Source of the DNA: Filomicrobium sp.
GTDB taxonomy: Bacteria > Pseudomonadota > Alphaproteobacteria > Rhizobiales > Hyphomicrobiaceae
NCBI GenBank assembly: GCA_021775655.1
Contig: JAJFHK010000116.1
Location: forward strand, 1-8,142
DNA: 8,142 bases
Reading direction: 5' to 3'
Shown here: positions 6,655 through 8,142 of the stretch, piece by piece
How positions within the stretch are numbered: the stretch's first letter is position 1
How the letters are laid out: the number at the start of each line of letters is the position of its first letter
Position numbers and translations under genes: made by a program
The notes under the pieces: generated by a model
Seen by the model: the letters and a program-made list of their open reading frames with translations, nothing else
Told to the model about the DNA's origin: nothing
The model's database searches: none

Positions 6655-6675
6655 TACACCACACCGGTTGGTGTA
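6655..6675. repeat. Inverted repeat overlapping the GyrI-like gene start region
   Basis: TACACC at 6655-6660 and GGTGTA at 6670-6675 form 6-bp arms around 9 bases. A second nested pair, ACACC at 6661-6665 and GGTGT at 6670-6674, shares the right arm. The repeat sits 8 bases upstream of the ATG at 6647 and could be an operator or a hairpin limiting translation. An AT-rich stretch follows upstream (about 6680-6705), where TTGCAA at 6697-6702 on the minus strand could be a -35 box; I see no good -10. Confidence 0.4.
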
Positions 6676-6732
6676 CGATTAAGCAGATAATTCCAATTGC
6701 AACTTAAAGCGATGCAAGTTTTCAGCGCCTTT

Positions 6733-6763
6733 GAGAAATGCCGTAAGGCTTCTCCTAAGAAGC
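6733..6763 (-). terminator. Two competing hairpins at the end of the uracil-DNA glycosylase gene
   Basis: GCTTCT at 6748-6753 and AGAAGC at 6758-6763 pair around CCTA, reaching into the stop codon. An alternative hairpin pairs GAGAA and GCC (6733-6737, 6740-6742) with GGC and TTCTC (6747-6754), with an AT bulge. They share bases and exclude each other. No T-run follows on the minus strand, so a classical intrinsic terminator is not supported. Confidence 0.3.
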
Positions 6764-7707
6764 TATTCTGAAAGTGTTTTTTGCAAGTTCAACAGATCCC
6801 GCCACACTTGGCGCTTTGCCGCTGGTGTCCGCAATAGATAGGCCGGATGCAATGTCGGCAGCGCACGCAGCTTTCGCCCGCCAAAACTCACGTTTTTCCA
6901 TTTCCCGCGAAGCCGCATTATTCCTTCGGTTGTCTCCAGCAGGCTCTTGGCAGCAGCACCTCCGACGAGAAGTACGAAATCAGGGGCGACCAGGTGCACC
7001 TGGCGCTCAAGGAACGGCCGGCAGCTTTCCGTCTCCTGCAACGTCGGTGTGCGGTTTCCCGGCGGACGCCAGTAGACGACGTTCGTAATATGTACGTCGT
7101 TTTCGCCTAGTCCAATCGCTGCAAGCATCCGGTCTAGGAGTTGCCCAGCACGCCCCACAAACGGTATGCCGGCCAAATCTTCATCCCGCCCCGGTGCTTC
7201 ACCGATAATCATTAATCTTGCCGTTTCAGCACCGCGGAAAAAGCAGGTGTTCTTTGCCGTTGCCCGCAAGGCGCAGCCATCAAATTCCTCCAGACTGTTG
7301 CGAAGATCGTCAAGAGATTTTGCAGCGGCGGCGATTTTTCGTGCAGCAGCCGCTCCGTGACCGCCGGGCTGCCCTACCGCCCCAGCGGTTGGCAACCGTT
7401 TTGTCGGCTGTGGCGAACTCGGCGTATTTCCTCGTTGCGCTGACGCCGTCCCACCGGATTCCCCGCGAGCCTGCGTGGCTGATTGGGCTGCCGTTCCGGT
7501 GCTGTGGCGAATGCGCTGGTCGCTGACAGGATCAAGGGGGCGTCCATTTGGCGCCGCCCGGAGCGCTTGGCGAATGGCTGCCCCTGGAGCAACATCTCCA
7601 TGTCGCAACCAATCGGTAGCATCTTCGGCAGTCGCGCAATCAACCCCCAGCTCGCCGTACCAGGCCAGCAGTTCAACAAGAGCTTCGCGGTCGCACTCAA
7701 GTGTCAT
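6763..7707 (-). CDS. Uracil-DNA glycosylase, family 4-like, lacking two Fe-S ligand positions
   Basis: A 314-residue enzyme predicted to remove uracil from DNA in base excision repair. The core starts near residue 132. GEAPGRDEDLAGIPFVGRAG at 169-188 is the family-4 active-site loop, ITNVVYWRPPGNRTP at 207-221 is the next conserved block, and LPTLHPAYLLR at 283-293 carries the DNA-intercalation motif. The first 130 residues are a family-variable helix pair and a linker rich in Gly, Ala, Pro and Gln, likely flexible. Family-4 enzymes use four cysteines for a [4Fe-4S] cluster; here Cys145 and Cys229 fit, but the other two positions are Phe142 and Trp213, so a normal cluster is unlikely. The ATG at 7707 is the natural start. 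An AGGTAG sits about 14 bases upstream, too far for a good ribosome site. It is divergent from the ETF-QO gene, an adjacency I recall from rhizobial genomes. Confidence 0.9.
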   Translation of the reverse strand: MTLECDREALVELLAWYGELGVDCATAEDATDWLRHGDVAPGAAIRQALRAAPNGRPLDPVSDQRIRHSTGTAAQSATQARGESGGTASAQRGNTPSSPQPTKRLPTAGAVGQPGGHGAAAARKIAAAAKSLDDLRNSLEEFDGCALRATAKNTCFFRGAETARLMIIGEAPGRDEDLAGIPFVGRAGQLLDRMLAAIGLGENDVHITNVVYWRPPGNRTPTLQETESCRPFLERQVHLVAPDFVLLVGGAAAKSLLETTEGIMRLRGKWKNVSFGGRKLRALPTLHPAYLLRTPAAKRQVWRDLLNLQKTLSE

Positions 7708-7798
7708 GGACGGCAGACTACCTGTGCATATGTGGGATTCAAAGCGTCATGAGCGACTACGCCCTGGCAAAATAGAGCGTGTGCAACTGTATGGCAGG

Positions 7799-7827
7799 TT
7801 GACGCAGTCGACAGCTACGACCTAATC
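7799..7827 (+). promoter_or_regulatory. Candidate promoter for the ETF-QO gene
   Basis: TTGACG at 7799-7804 and CTAATC at 7822-7827 are 17 bases apart, about 40 bases before the ATG at 7866. The -35 is good and the -10 weak. It lies in the 158-bp gap between divergent genes. Confidence 0.35.
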
Positions 7828-7850
7828 GACATCGCAACGGCAGACCACTG

Positions 7851-7856
7851 AAGGAG
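7851..7856 (+). promoter_or_regulatory. Shine-Dalgarno of the ETF-QO gene
   Basis: AAGGAG lies 9 bases before the ATG at 7866, the strongest ribosome binding site in the window, consistent with a highly expressed metabolic gene. Confidence 0.75.
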
Positions 7857-7865
7857 ACGAAACGA

Positions 7866-8142
7866 ATGGCGGACACGAACGACGGCCTTCCCGAGCGCGA
7901 AGCAATGGACTTCGACGTCGTCATCGTCGGGGCCGGTCCAGCGGGACTAGCCGCCGCCATCCGATTGCGCCAACTCGCCGAAGAGAATGGCAACGAATTG
8001 AGCGTCGTCGTTCTGGAAAAAGGGTCGGAGGTCGGAGCTCACATCCTTTCAGGCGCCGTCATCGATCCCTCCGGTCTTGACCGCCTTCTTCCAGGGTGGC
8101 GCGATGAAGAAGACTGTCCACTGAAGATCCAGGTCATCAAAG
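7866..8142 (+). CDS. Electron transfer flavoprotein:ubiquinone oxidoreductase, 5' part
   Basis: The first 92 residues of a membrane-bound FAD and [4Fe-4S] enzyme that takes electrons from reduced electron transfer flavoprotein, fed by acyl-CoA and amine dehydrogenases, and passes them to ubiquinone. After a short polar leader, FDVVIVGAGPAGLAAAIRL is the Rossmann dinucleotide-binding motif (G-x-G-x-x-G), and VVVLEKGSEVGAHILSGAVI is the family-specific block that follows it in ETF-QO. This combination separates it from the related FixC and geranylgeranyl reductase groups. The full protein is about 550 residues, so most of it, including the Fe-S domain and the quinone-binding part, lies off the right edge. 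It has a strong ribosome binding site and is transcribed away from the glycosylase gene. Confidence 0.93.
   Translation, partial: MADTNDGLPEREAMDFDVVIVGAGPAGLAAAIRLRQLAEENGNELSVVVLEKGSEVGAHILSGAVIDPSGLDRLLPGWRDEEDCPLKIQVIK

Overview
The window reads as ordinary alphaproteobacterial chromosome, most likely order Hyphomicrobiales (Rhizobiales). The support is protein flavour (a PA0069-type radical SAM protein, a MoaB and an ETF:quinone oxidoreductase that look rhizobial), moderately high GC, a Tat-exported metallo-beta-lactamase (MBL) fold protein, and a tight cluster of GANTC sites (the CcrM methylation sequence) at the start of rnhB. The genus is not determined. There is no mobile element, CRISPR array, tRNA or rRNA, and no gap above 300 bases without a gene.

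Layout, left to right. (1) Minus strand 1-1737: rnhB (RNase HII, 3' end outside the window), preceded by a PA0069-family radical SAM gene. (2) Plus strand 1887-5409: a TIGR04283-type family-2 glycosyltransferase, a Tat-dependent MBL-fold hydrolase, a TIGR04282/DUF2064-type glycosyltransferase, then a two-transmembrane protein with a long Pro/Gln-rich linker. (3) Minus strand 5470-7707: moaB at the 3' side, a cysteine-rich GyrI-like (AraC effector-binding fold) protein, and a family-4-like uracil-DNA glycosylase, read in the order UDG, GyrI-like, moaB. (4) Plus strand from 7866: the 5' part of electron transfer flavoprotein:ubiquinone oxidoreductase, divergent from the glycosylase gene.

Functional links. 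The two glycosyltransferase-like genes are of types named together in TIGRFAM for arsenosugar clusters, but no arsM or arsS is in the window, so that substrate is not supported. The exported MBL protein lies between them and may belong to the same module. RNase HII and the uracil-DNA glycosylase are genome-maintenance enzymes, MoaB belongs to molybdenum cofactor synthesis, and ETF-QO passes electrons from flavoprotein dehydrogenases to quinone.

The observations most worth a second look are five GANTC sites in 112 bp around the rnhB start, apparent loss of a metal-ligand aspartate in the MBL protein, two Fe-S-ligand positions lost in the glycosylase, and palindromes near the starts of three genes. 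I found no clear new multi-gene system.
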